NCBI GenBank assembly: GCA_910579275.1
Contig: CAJTTO010000018.1
Span: 9,901-73,900, forward strand
Direction of reading: 5' to 3'
Length of the DNA: 64,000 nt
Source: an uncultured Lachnospiraceae bacterium
Lineage (GTDB): Bacteria > Bacillota > Clostridia > Lachnospirales > Lachnospiraceae
Below the pieces are notes generated by a model that searched no databases, was not told the origin of the DNA, and saw only the letters and a list, made by a program, of their open reading frames with translations. A program made the position numbers and the translations under genes. Position 1 is the stretch's first letter. Every line of letters begins with the position of its first letter. Below are positions 18,218-25,737 of the stretch, in pieces.

Positions 18218-20455
18218 TTATTTCTTTTTCATCTTTGTTTTAAGTACATACCACAATGCGCCCGTAATGCACACGGAAGAATACGTACCGCATACAATAC
18301 CTACCATGAGCGGCAGGGCAAACTCCCTGATAGAAGTAACACCTAACACATACAGCGCTGCAACCATAATAAAAGTTGTCAGTGAAGTGAAAATACTTCT
18401 GGAAAGTGTCTGGCTGATACTTCTGTTGACAAGCTCATCAAGCGTGTCCTTTTTGAGCATCGATCCCAGATTCTCCCTGATTCGGTCGAAAATAACGATT
18501 GTCGCATTGATAGAATAACCGACAATGGTAAGCATGCAGGCAATAAACGTACTGCCCACAGAAACTTTTGCAACCGCATAAAACGCAAGAACAACAAGGA
18601 CATCATGCAGCAGCGCAGCAACGGAACTTGCAGCAAAGCGGATATCCTTAAAGCGGAACCAGATGTAAATCAGCATACAGATTGTCGAGATAATAACTGC
18701 GACAACCGCATCACTCTTCATCTCCGAGCTAATGGTAGAGCTGATTGTCTCGGCAGTAATAAGCTCCTTATTTACGCCAAACTGGTCAACCAATGCTGCT
18801 TCCAGCTCCTGTCTCTCGTCGACATTGAGTTCCCTTGTCTTAAAAATAACCTCGTTTGATCCGGCAACCTTCTGCACCTGAATCGCGCCGTCTCCTGTCA
18901 CACTGCTGAATACAGGAACGACATTCGTATCAATTGCAGCAAGATCCATATCCTCGTTGAAGGTGACATTCGTAGATGTACCGCCCACAAAATCAAGACT
19001 GTAGTTCAATGCCTTTCCTGTCGATGCATTATTGACACCCATAAATACAAAGCCAAGAACAATTACCACAATGGAACATACAAAGAAAATATTTTTCTTT
19101 CCAAGGAAATTGACAGTGCTTTTCTCCTTGTTCGTACCGTAAAACTTGACATCCTTCAGACCAACCGCGAAAAATGCCCTGAGAATCATCCTTGTCACAA
19201 AGAGCGCTGTAAACATGGACAGCACAATACCAAGACCCAGCGTATATGCAAATCCCTTAACTGTTCCGGAACCCTTGACACCAAGCACAAAAGCCGCAAT
19301 CAGCGTCGTCACATTGCCATCAATAATTGCAGAAAGCGCTTTCTGGAATCCTGTGTCAATTGCATTTCTGACTGTCTTGCCAGCCGTAAGCTCCTCCCTG
19401 ATACGCGCGAAAATAATAACGTTTGCATCAACCGCCATACCGATTGAAAGGATAATACCTGCGATACCGGGTAATGTCAAAGTAATTTCAAACATATTCA
19501 GGCACAATACAATCAGGCAGGTGTAGATAATCAGCGCAAGTACAGAAGAAAGCCCCGGAATACGGTATATAACAATCATGAACAGCGCAATGATAATCAG
19601 GCCGATTATGGCTGCCTGCAAGCTTGTGTTGACAGCCTCCTCGCCAAGCTGTGCGCCTACTACATTGGAACGCAGCTCCTCAAGCTCAAGCTTCAGTCCG
19701 CCGATACGAATCTGGCTTGCAAGCTTTTCTGCCTCCTCAAAGCTTCCCATACCTGTAATCTGCGCTTTGCCGTCCTTGAGCGCCGCCTGCACCCTCGGCA
19801 CACTGATAAAATCGCCGTCATAATAGATACCAATGGTTTCTCCCTTTGAGAACGCCTTTGTCGTTGCGTCTGCAAACTTTGCCGTTCCCTCGCTTGTAAA
19901 CGTAAGGTCTACCACAAACTGGCTATTTCCCAAGTCGTCATTTGCAGAACCGCCCTGTGCGGCACTGACGTCCGTACCCTCCAGCACAACACCGCCACTC
20001 GCCAAAAGTTCGTCGATCGTCTTGTCCAGCGAATATCCTGTAGCGCCGGAACCGGTGTAAGAATAGTTCTGGTTTCCGTCATCATCCGACTGAGCGATAA
20101 AGTACAGCGCACCCGGTCTTCCCAAATCCTCAAGAATCGAGTTGGCATCCGATACACCGGGAATCTCGATATTGATACGGTCAGAGCCTTCCTGATAAAC
20201 CTGCGCCTCTGTACTGTATACCTCCACACGTTTCTGCAGCTTGTAAATCGTATCACTCATGTCTGCGGCGGAAGGCGTCTCGTCCCCCACAACCTGATAG
20301 GTGATGCTCACACCGCCGGCAAGGTCAAGTCCCTGCTTAATTCCGGATGCGGCACCCGCCTTTTCCGTGCCAATCCCCCAGATTGCCACATATCCCAACG
20401 CCGCCGTGATAAGCACTGTCAGGATTAAAGTAATAATGCCTTTATTTTTTTTCAT
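18218..20455 (-). CDS. secDF: Protein translocase subunits SecD-SecF, fused
   Basis: Membrane partner of SecYEG that uses the proton gradient to pull secreted proteins out. The 745-residue fusion has the SecD half with KQGLDLAGGVSITYQV, the P1 ectodomain, GIAGIILSIGMAVDANVIIFARIREEL, then the SecF half with LDFVGGTSTNVTF and TIVGYSINATIVIFDRIREN, about twelve membrane helices in all. GGAGTATACAGGTA precedes the ATG. In Clostridia it often neighbours the SCIFF peptide genes, as here, which fits a need for export of that peptide, though this is inference. Confidence 0.96.
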   Translation of the reverse strand: MKKNKGIITLILTVLITAALGYVAIWGIGTEKAGAASGIKQGLDLAGGVSITYQVVGDETPSAADMSDTIYKLQKRVEVYSTEAQVYQEGSDRINIEIPGVSDANSILEDLGRPGALYFIAQSDDDGNQNYSYTGSGATGYSLDKTIDELLASGGVVLEGTDVSAAQGGSANDDLGNSQFVVDLTFTSEGTAKFADATTKAFSKGETIGIYYDGDFISVPRVQAALKDGKAQITGMGSFEEAEKLASQIRIGGLKLELEELRSNVVGAQLGEEAVNTSLQAAIIGLIIIALFMIVIYRIPGLSSVLALIIYTCLIVLCLNMFEITLTLPGIAGIILSIGMAVDANVIIFARIREELTAGKTVRNAIDTGFQKALSAIIDGNVTTLIAAFVLGVKGSGTVKGFAYTLGLGIVLSMFTALFVTRMILRAFFAVGLKDVKFYGTNKEKSTVNFLGKKNIFFVCSIVVIVLGFVFMGVNNASTGKALNYSLDFVGGTSTNVTFNEDMDLAAIDTNVVPVFSSVTGDGAIQVQKVAGSNEVIFKTRELNVDERQELEAALVDQFGVNKELITAETISSTISSEMKSDAVVAVIISTICMLIYIWFRFKDIRFAASSVAALLHDVLVVLAFYAVAKVSVGSTFIACMLTIVGYSINATIVIFDRIRENLGSMLKKDTLDELVNRSISQTLSRSIFTSLTTFIMVAALYVLGVTSIREFALPLMVGIVCGTYSSVCITGALWYVLKTKMKKK

Positions 20456-20518
20456 TACCTGTATACTCCTTTACTTTCTTTTGCTTTGGAACTGTTCCGA
20501 AAGTCATTTCCACACGCA

Positions 20519-20527
20519 ATTATAACA
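20519..20527 (-). promoter_or_regulatory. Extended -10 promoter of secDF inside a dyad
   Basis: Minus strand TGTTATAAT, an extended -10 with consensus TATAAT (20519-20524), about 65 bp before secDF; no good -35. A 9-bp inverted repeat, AACAGTTCC at 20524-20532 and GGAACTGTT at 20488-20496, brackets the -10 and the predicted start site. Confidence 0.45.
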
Positions 20528-20548
20528 GTTCCTTGTGCCACAAACTTT

Positions 20549-21928
20549 TTATGTTTCTTCGGCAAGAGCAGCCTTTATCATGATTGCACATTCAACACGT
20601 TTCCTCTGAAGCTCACAGCCCAAGTCGTAAGCGTCATTGATGTTTCCGTGGAAATTGTAGGAATTTGCCGCACATCCTCCGCTGCAGTAGAATTTTGCAA
20701 AACAGTTCTTACATTTTTCCTTTGAATATACATTGCATGCCTTAAATTGTTCCCGGATATCCGTATTGGTAATCCCGTCATCCACATTTCCCATCAGGAA
20801 TGATTCCTGACCGACAAACTGGTGGCATGGATAGAAATCCCCCCATGGCGTCACAGCCAGATACTCTGTTCCTGAGCCGCATCCCGACAGTCTCTTGTAG
20901 ACACATGGACCACCTTTCAAGTCTATCATAAAATGAAAGAAATTGAAACCCTTTCCTTCCTTATATCGCCGAATCATCTCGACAGCCAGCTTATCATACT
21001 CCGCAAGAACCTCCGGAATGTCCTCCGGCACAAGTGCATAGTCCTCGCTCGCAGGGGCAACGACCGGCTCAACGGAAATCTGCTCAAATCCCAAATCGGC
21101 AAGATGGCAGACATCCGCGGCAAAGTCCTTGTTAAAACGCGTAAACGTCCCGCGCACATAATAGTTTGTCTGATTCCTGCTCTCCGCCACTTTTTTAAAT
21201 TTCGGAATCACCAAATCGTAGCTGCCCTGTCCTCCGGCAAGCGGACGCATTTTGTCATGGATTTCTTTCCTTCCGTCCACGCTCAAAACAATATTTGCCA
21301 TCTCCCTGTTGGCAAAGTCAATGATGTCATCATTCAACAGCACGCCGTTCGTCGTCAGCGTAAAACGGAACCGCTTGTGGTTCGGTTCCTCAAGGCTTCT
21401 GCCATATGCGACCAAATCCTTTACAACCTGCCAGTTCATCAGGGGTTCCCCGCCAAAAAAATCCACTTCCAAGTTCACGCGGCTGCCGGAGTTCGCCACA
21501 AGAAAATCCAGCGCCTTCTTGCCGACCTCGTAACTCATAAGAGCCCTTCTGCCATGGTACTCTCCCTCCTCCGCAAAGCAGTACCTGCACTTAAGGTTGC
21601 AGTCATGCGCAATATGAAGACAGAGTGCCTTCACGACCGTCTCACGATTCCGAAAGGCATCAATACTCTTCTCATAGATGTCCTCCGTAAAAAGCATCCC
21701 GTTTTCTTTCAGTTCATATATTTCATCGACAAGCTCATCCAGTTCTTCTGTCTTATCCGCAAATTCCTTTTTCAAACCCTCCAGTACCGTCTCCTTGTCC
21801 GCATGTTCAAGGTGGTTCTCCACCATGCAGGCAATCACGTCATAGACAATGTCATCAACAACATGTACCGAACCGCTGTTAACATCCAAGACAATATTGT
21901 ATCCATTATTTTTATACTGATGTATCAA
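20549..21928 (-). CDS. scfB: SCIFF peptide thioether maturase (radical SAM/SPASM)
   Basis: Installs Cys-to-residue thioether links in the SCIFF precursor encoded just upstream. The N-terminus IHQYKNNGYNIVLDVNSGSV is typical of the family and has a precursor-binding fold; the radical SAM motif CNLKCRYC is at residues 110-117; the C-terminal SPASM region has CGSGTEYLAV, a Cys after YPCH, and CKNCFAKFYCSGGC plus a final Cys, binding two more 4Fe-4S clusters. I use the TTG at 21928, preceded by AGGAAGGAAAAGAAA; that gives 459 residues and the family N-terminus. The longer frame is not supported. Confidence 0.95.
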   Translation of the reverse strand: MIHQYKNNGYNIVLDVNSGSVHVVDDIVYDVIACMVENHLEHADKETVLEGLKKEFADKTEELDELVDEIYELKENGMLFTEDIYEKSIDAFRNRETVVKALCLHIAHDCNLKCRYCFAEEGEYHGRRALMSYEVGKKALDFLVANSGSRVNLEVDFFGGEPLMNWQVVKDLVAYGRSLEEPNHKRFRFTLTTNGVLLNDDIIDFANREMANIVLSVDGRKEIHDKMRPLAGGQGSYDLVIPKFKKVAESRNQTNYYVRGTFTRFNKDFAADVCHLADLGFEQISVEPVVAPASEDYALVPEDIPEVLAEYDKLAVEMIRRYKEGKGFNFFHFMIDLKGGPCVYKRLSGCGSGTEYLAVTPWGDFYPCHQFVGQESFLMGNVDDGITNTDIREQFKACNVYSKEKCKNCFAKFYCSGGCAANSYNFHGNINDAYDLGCELQRKRVECAIMIKAALAEET

Positions 21929-22004
21929 TTTCTTTTCCTTCCTATCTTCATAGAAACACATCCGCAGACAGCATGGTACAACCAAATGATTACACACACA
22001 TAAT

Positions 22005-22034
22005 AAGCAGCGATTAAAATAAAAATCGCTGCTT
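22005..22034 (-). terminator. Hairpin between scfA and scfB
   Basis: AAGCAGCGATT (22005-22015) is exactly complementary to 22024-22034, with an 8-nt A/T loop. The stem lies 84 bp after the scfA stop and 77 bp before scfB. With no strong U tract it may act as a leaky terminator or mRNA stabiliser, giving more peptide than enzyme. Confidence 0.55.
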
Positions 22035-22117
22035 ACTTATAAGTCTACTTTATAAGTGTTCTGTTATAAATCTTCTGTTGTGAAATCCTCCTGCAAAATA
22101 AACTGCCATATGCAGTC

Positions 22118-22261
22118 CTATTTTGTATGCTCACAGCTCTGATTTCCAACAGTACATGACGTCTTACATGCTGACTGGCAGGATGTCTGGCACTCGCCGC
22201 ATCCACCTTTCTTTACGGACTCTTTATAGTCTCTGGTCGTCAATGTCTTAATATGTTTCAT
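22118..22261 (-). CDS. scfA: SCIFF ranthipeptide precursor, 47 residues
   Basis: Ribosomally made peptide named for six cysteines in about forty-five residues. The translation is 47 residues: a leader starting MKHIKTLTTRDYKESVKKGG, then Cys at 21, 24, 28, 32, 36 and 43, with Thr at 26, 34 and 37 as possible thioether acceptors. From memory the Clostridium thermocellum relative was crosslinked between Cys32 and Thr37, both kept here. AAGGAGG lies 8 nt before the ATG. The maturase gene follows 189 bp downstream. It has its own extended -10 promoter. The biological role is unsettled; quorum signalling has been proposed for related peptides. Confidence 0.95.
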   Translation of the reverse strand: MKHIKTLTTRDYKESVKKGGCGECQTSCQSACKTSCTVGNQSCEHTK

Positions 22262-22313
22262 ACCGATTGCCTCCTTAAAAGTTATTTCGTTATATGTTGT
22301 TTTAGTCTAAAGT

Positions 22314-22322
22314 AGTATAACA
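22314..22322 (-). promoter_or_regulatory. Extended -10 promoter of scfA
   Basis: Minus strand TGTTATACT, an extended -10 about 55 bp before the scfA ATG, without a clear -35. The same TGTTATACTA string precedes the lysozyme gene at 23651-23660. Confidence 0.45.
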
Positions 22323-22371
22323 CATATTTTTAGATCCGAAAAGTGTTTTTTTCATTTCTGCAACACTTTTT

Positions 22372-22510
22372 GTAACAGTTCAGTTTTCAGTTTCCTGTTA
22401 CAGGCATCAATCCATGCAAAGCCGCTTCATTGGTACCGAAGCCGCGTGCCGTGGCTTGATGCATCTCTGCCGCTCGTTATTTTGCCAACTTTGCAGCCAT
22501 GAACTGTTAC
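22372..22510. repeat. MITE-like inverted-repeat element, copy 1
   Basis: GTAACAGTTCA (22372-22382) and its exact complement TGAACTGTTAC (22500-22510) flank 117 bp containing a hairpin core, GCATCAA-CCA to TGG-TTGATGC (about 22413-22462). The core is shared with 61740-61835. No coding frame. It sits between the lysozyme stop and the scfA promoter. Confidence 0.65.
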
Positions 22511-22516
22511 TGCTTT

Positions 22517-23548
22517 TTACATAACTTTCTGGAGATAAGATGTATATGCATATAATGTCTGGTTATTAAGAACCACCCTTGACCATCCGTTATTCCCGAT
22601 ACCTGTGCGGAATATCATGTCGCCCGGCTGAATCGGAACGACAATCGTTGCCGGATTGTCTGTGCCGGGAACGGTACGCAGATTCACTGTCGTCGTGGCA
22701 GTCACAACTTCATTTACATCCATGTACTGTACATTCGCAGCATTTGCGGCGCTCACCAAAGCCGCCCCGCTCGGGTCTTTCGGCTCCGCGATTCCGTCAT
22801 AGTTGAAATAGGAAACATTCATATCGACACTGCCTGGAATTCCGGGAATGACTGCCTTGCTTGTGTACTGCCACATCGCCTGCACACCTGTATAGCTGCT
22901 TGCCGGTGTAATCGGAAACGGATCTGTCGGATACTGCGAAACCCAAACCTTATACTTGTTCAGGATATCCATATTCCAGTCCTTGCTGTCTGTCATCTCG
23001 TTTTTCGATGCATAGAACATCGGCGTATACCCTCTTGCCGCAATCGTGTCAAGGAATTTGACAGCAAGCGCTGTCCGCACATCCCTGCCAAGTGTGTACT
23101 GTCTGCTCGAAGTGTTCCTGAATCCCTCACAGTCAAACGCTACCGGAAACGTAATCTTGTACTTGTCAATGATATTTGCCGTAAAAACCGCTTCCTCAAC
23201 CGCCTCTGCCTCATTCACCGCCGCAGAGAAAAAGTAGGCACCTACCTTCAGGCCAACTCTCTGTGCTTCCTGCAGATTATACCGCGCATAGGGGTCTTCG
23301 TTCAGAACACCTGTGCTCTGCGTGCGGTAGCCGACCCTGATTATCGCAAACTGTACGCCGGAAGCCGCTACCTGATCCCAGTTTATCAGTCCCTGATAGC
23401 GTGATACGTCAACCCCCAGCGCTGCCTGCGCAATTTCATTCGGCGCTGCCTGCGCTGTCATCTGTGGAACAAGCACGGATAAAAAAATGATAAGTGACAT
23501 CAAAACTGCCTTTACCCTTGCTGTCCTCTTATGTAATATGTTCTTCAT
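22517..23548 (-). CDS. Secreted GH25 lysozyme-like muramidase with SH3-like tail
   Basis: Cell-wall hydrolase expected to cleave the MurNAc-GlcNAc bond. The 343-residue precursor has a signal peptide (basic N-terminus, VLMSLIIFLSVLVP, cleavage near AQAAP), then a GH25 barrel: LGVDVSRYQGLINWDQV with a catalytic Asp, IIRVGYR, VAFDCEGF with acidic catalytic residues, and KVWVSQYPTDPF. The C-terminal 70 residues (TTVNLRTVPGTDNPATIV) resemble a bacterial SH3 domain for wall binding. I start at the ATG at 23548 after AAGGAGAGGAGTATT. A strong hairpin lies in its 5' leader. It is placed upstream of scfA but likely a separate transcript. Confidence 0.92.
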   Translation of the reverse strand: MKNILHKRTARVKAVLMSLIIFLSVLVPQMTAQAAPNEIAQAALGVDVSRYQGLINWDQVAASGVQFAIIRVGYRTQSTGVLNEDPYARYNLQEAQRVGLKVGAYFFSAAVNEAEAVEEAVFTANIIDKYKITFPVAFDCEGFRNTSSRQYTLGRDVRTALAVKFLDTIAARGYTPMFYASKNEMTDSKDWNMDILNKYKVWVSQYPTDPFPITPASSYTGVQAMWQYTSKAVIPGIPGSVDMNVSYFNYDGIAEPKDPSGAALVSAANAANVQYMDVNEVVTATTTVNLRTVPGTDNPATIVVPIQPGDMIFRTGIGNNGWSRVVLNNQTLYAYTSYLQKVM

Positions 23549-23596
23549 AATACTCCTCTCCTTGTAATTTGCGTAATTATTTTGCTTCTTAAAACG

Positions 23597-23650
23597 GAAC
23601 GTGTTTGAATCCATTTCTGTCATTCACAGAAATCTTTCTCAAACACGTTC
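23597..23650 (-). terminator. Strong two-part hairpin at the 5' end of the lysozyme mRNA
   Basis: GAACGTGTTTGA (23597-23608) pairs exactly with 23639-23650, and an inner ATTTCTGT (23613-23620) with 23626-23633 around a 5-nt loop. On the minus strand CCGTTTTAAG follows. It may terminate read-through from the gene upstream or, since a -10 lies right beside it, form the 5' end of the lysozyme transcript. Confidence 0.6.
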
Positions 23651-23651
23651 T

Positions 23652-23660
23652 AGTATAACA
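23652..23660 (-). promoter_or_regulatory. Extended -10 promoter of the GH25 gene
   Basis: Minus strand TGTTATACT, about 100 bp before the start codon; the predicted first base falls in the right arm of the 23597-23650 hairpin. A good -35 is not seen. Confidence 0.4.
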
Positions 23661-23750
23661 TAATCCGACAAAAAATAAAGTTATTTTACAAAATATTTAC
23701 GTTTCCATATTGTGTTAAGATTGTGGTTTCCGCTATGGCAGATGCAATGC

Positions 23751-24122
23751 TCAGCCAAGCATTCCGCCAAGCATTCCACTGCCAAGGCATATCAAAAGTG
23801 TTGTAATGCAGGAATTGCTGACTGGCGTAAATACCGGATCCGCAAAAATTGACACTGCACAAATAATTGCAAAATATGCCGCCCCCGCTGCCATGCCCCA
23901 TATAAACCGCCTGCTTGCCGCTCCTTTCGAGAAAAAAAGCCCCGCCAGAAGAGAGGATATACAATAAATAACAATAATACTGATATCAACCACATTTTCC
24001 CCCAGCGAAAACTTGTACAGCAGTCCTGCCACTGCCAGAAGCAGTGCACCCGTTATCAGATATGCTGCCATAAGACATTTAAACAATGCGATCAGTCTTT
24101 CTGTCCCCCATGTATTTTTCAT
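23751..24122 (-). CDS. TIGR04086-family (YrzE-like) membrane protein
   Basis: A 123-residue, strongly hydrophobic protein with four predicted membrane helices (about residues 16-36, 46-65, 72-92, 102-121) and a short basic N-terminus. The length, helix count and the segments ALFKCLMAAYLITGALLL and GLFFSKGAASRRFIWG fit the TIGR04086 family, as best I recall; the family has no known function and in Clostridia is often near secDF, yajC and the SCIFF genes, as here. AATGGAGGTAGAACAGG precedes the ATG. The 260-bp divergent gap to the plus-strand CNNM gene holds a promoter for the latter. Confidence 0.75.
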   Translation of the reverse strand: MKNTWGTERLIALFKCLMAAYLITGALLLAVAGLLYKFSLGENVVDISIIVIYCISSLLAGLFFSKGAASRRFIWGMAAGAAYFAIICAVSIFADPVFTPVSNSCITTLLICLGSGMLGGMLG

Positions 24123-24267
24123 CCTGTTCTACCTCCATTTTTCAAATTCATCTCCACTCTTTTTTCACGCCGGCTCATCCTGCCCGTCCTGCAGATTTGC
24201 ACGCAGGCACACATCTATCGTGAACTTTTTCCGCAATCGTGTTTCTGAATGTTTTTTTCACATCATC

Positions 24268-24296
24268 TTGTATTATTTCGTTAACACTGTTATAAT
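24268..24296 (+). promoter_or_regulatory. Promoter of the CNNM/CorC-like gene
   Basis: Plus strand -35 TTGTAT (24268-24273), 17-bp spacer ending TGT, perfect -10 TATAAT (24291-24296), about 90 bp before the start codon. Confidence 0.7.
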
Positions 24297-24384
24297 CTAT
24301 GCTGATACGTTAAATAATATGACCCGCCGGTTTTTGTTTTCTGCTGCAGGGTCATAGAAACCATTTTAAAAAGGAGTGATTTTT

Positions 24385-25698
24385 TTGGATACCCCTGGTG
24401 CCATACAACTTGTAATTCTTGTAGTACTTATAATACTGTCAGCTTTCTTTTCGTCAGCGGAGACTGCACTCACCACGCTAAGCGATGTCAAGGTGCGTGC
24501 CATGGCAGACGCCAATCCCACCGGACGCGTTCTCACGCTTCAAAAAATTCTGGATAGCAGGAGCAAGCTTATCAGTGCGATTCTAATCGGAAACAATGTC
24601 GTGAATATCAGTGCTTCCTCCCTCATGACTGCACTTGTCATACGCATATGGGGAAACGCCGCTGTCGGCATTGGTACCGGCGTACTTACGCTGCTGGTTC
24701 TTATCTTTGGTGAAATTGTTCCCAAAACATGGGCCATGTGCAACAACGAAAAACTGTCCCTCGCCTATGCGCGGGTTATTTATTTTCTTATGCAGGTGCT
24801 GACTCCCGTTATTTTTATCATCGACAAGATTTCAGGATTTTTCCTTAGCATTATGCATATTGACTCGTCAGCACGTGTCACAATGACTGAAAACGAACTC
24901 AAGACATACGTGGATGTAAGTCATGAGGATGGTGTGATTGAACAGGAAGAGAAAAAACTGATCTACAATGTATTTGAGTTTGGCGACTCTGTGGCAAAAG
25001 ACATTATGATACCACGTATTGACATGACCACAATAGATGTCAATGCCACATATGACGAATTGTTATCCCTATTTCGGGAATCTATGTACACTCGTATTCC
25101 TGTCTATGAAAATGACACCGATAACATTATCGGTATTGTGATTGTAAAAGACTTCCTTTTGGTCGAAGACAGGGAACATTTCAAGATACAGGACATTATG
25201 CGTGAAGGGTATTATACCTATGAATACAAAAAAACAGCCGATTTGCTTTTGGAAATGCGTCTTAGTACAACCAACATCTCGCTGGTACTGAATGAATACG
25301 GCGCGACAGTCGGAATGATTACGATTGAAGATTTGCTTGAAGAAATCGTAGGCGAAATCCGCGACGAATTCGATGCCGACGAGGAAGAGCTTTTCAAAAA
25401 GATTGGCGACAATGAATACGAAGTCGGCGGAAGCATGAAGCTTGACGATATCAACGACGTCCTTGACACAAAATTTGACTCTGAAGACTACGACTCTATC
25501 GGCGGTATCATGATTGAGCTGTTAGACCGTTTTCCGACGGAGGGTGAATCCGTCACAACAGAAAACAGCATCACGCTCACTGCCAAAAAGGTTGATAACA
25601 ACCGCATCGAGACTGTTGTCATCCTTCTGCCCGAGCCGGAAACACCACTGGAAGAGGACAGTGATAAATCAAGCTCCGAAGAAGAACAGCAGCCATAG
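24385..25698 (+). CDS. CNNM/HlyC-CorC family membrane protein
   Basis: Probable Mg2+ or cation transporter of the CNNM family (once called hemolysins). The 437-residue protein has an N-terminal DUF21 membrane domain (about 1-160, including LILSAFFSSAETALTTLSDVKVRAM and GEIVPKTWAM), a pair of CBS domains (from DIMIPRIDMTTID to TVGMITIEDLLEEIVGEI) and a C-terminal CorC/HlyC domain (YEVGGSMKLDDINDVL). I use the TTG at 24385, 8 nt after AAGGAG; the GTG at 24376 touches that site and is unlikely. It is one of two plus-strand genes and ends in a shared terminator with the opposing gene. Confidence 0.93.
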   Translation: MDTPGAIQLVILVVLIILSAFFSSAETALTTLSDVKVRAMADANPTGRVLTLQKILDSRSKLISAILIGNNVVNISASSLMTALVIRIWGNAAVGIGTGVLTLLVLIFGEIVPKTWAMCNNEKLSLAYARVIYFLMQVLTPVIFIIDKISGFFLSIMHIDSSARVTMTENELKTYVDVSHEDGVIEQEEKKLIYNVFEFGDSVAKDIMIPRIDMTTIDVNATYDELLSLFRESMYTRIPVYENDTDNIIGIVIVKDFLLVEDREHFKIQDIMREGYYTYEYKKTADLLLEMRLSTTNISLVLNEYGATVGMITIEDLLEEIVGEIRDEFDADEEELFKKIGDNEYEVGGSMKLDDINDVLDTKFDSEDYDSIGGIMIELLDRFPTEGESVTTENSITLTAKKVDNNRIETVVILLPEPETPLEEDSDKSSSEEEQQP

Positions 25699-25711
25699 CA
25701 TATGTAAAAAA

Positions 25712-25732
25712 ATTGAGTGCTTTCGCACTCAA
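25712..25732. terminator. Bidirectional terminator
   Basis: ATTGAGTGC and its perfect complement with a TTTC loop, flanked by A7 on the left and T7 on the right, lie between the converging CNNM-like and CNB-like genes. It can serve both strands. Confidence 0.9.
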
Positions 25733-25737
25733 TTTTT

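Noticed and set aside
20933..22003. 356-codon open frame on the plus strand
   Set aside because: Antisense to scfB; no recognisable domain or start signal.
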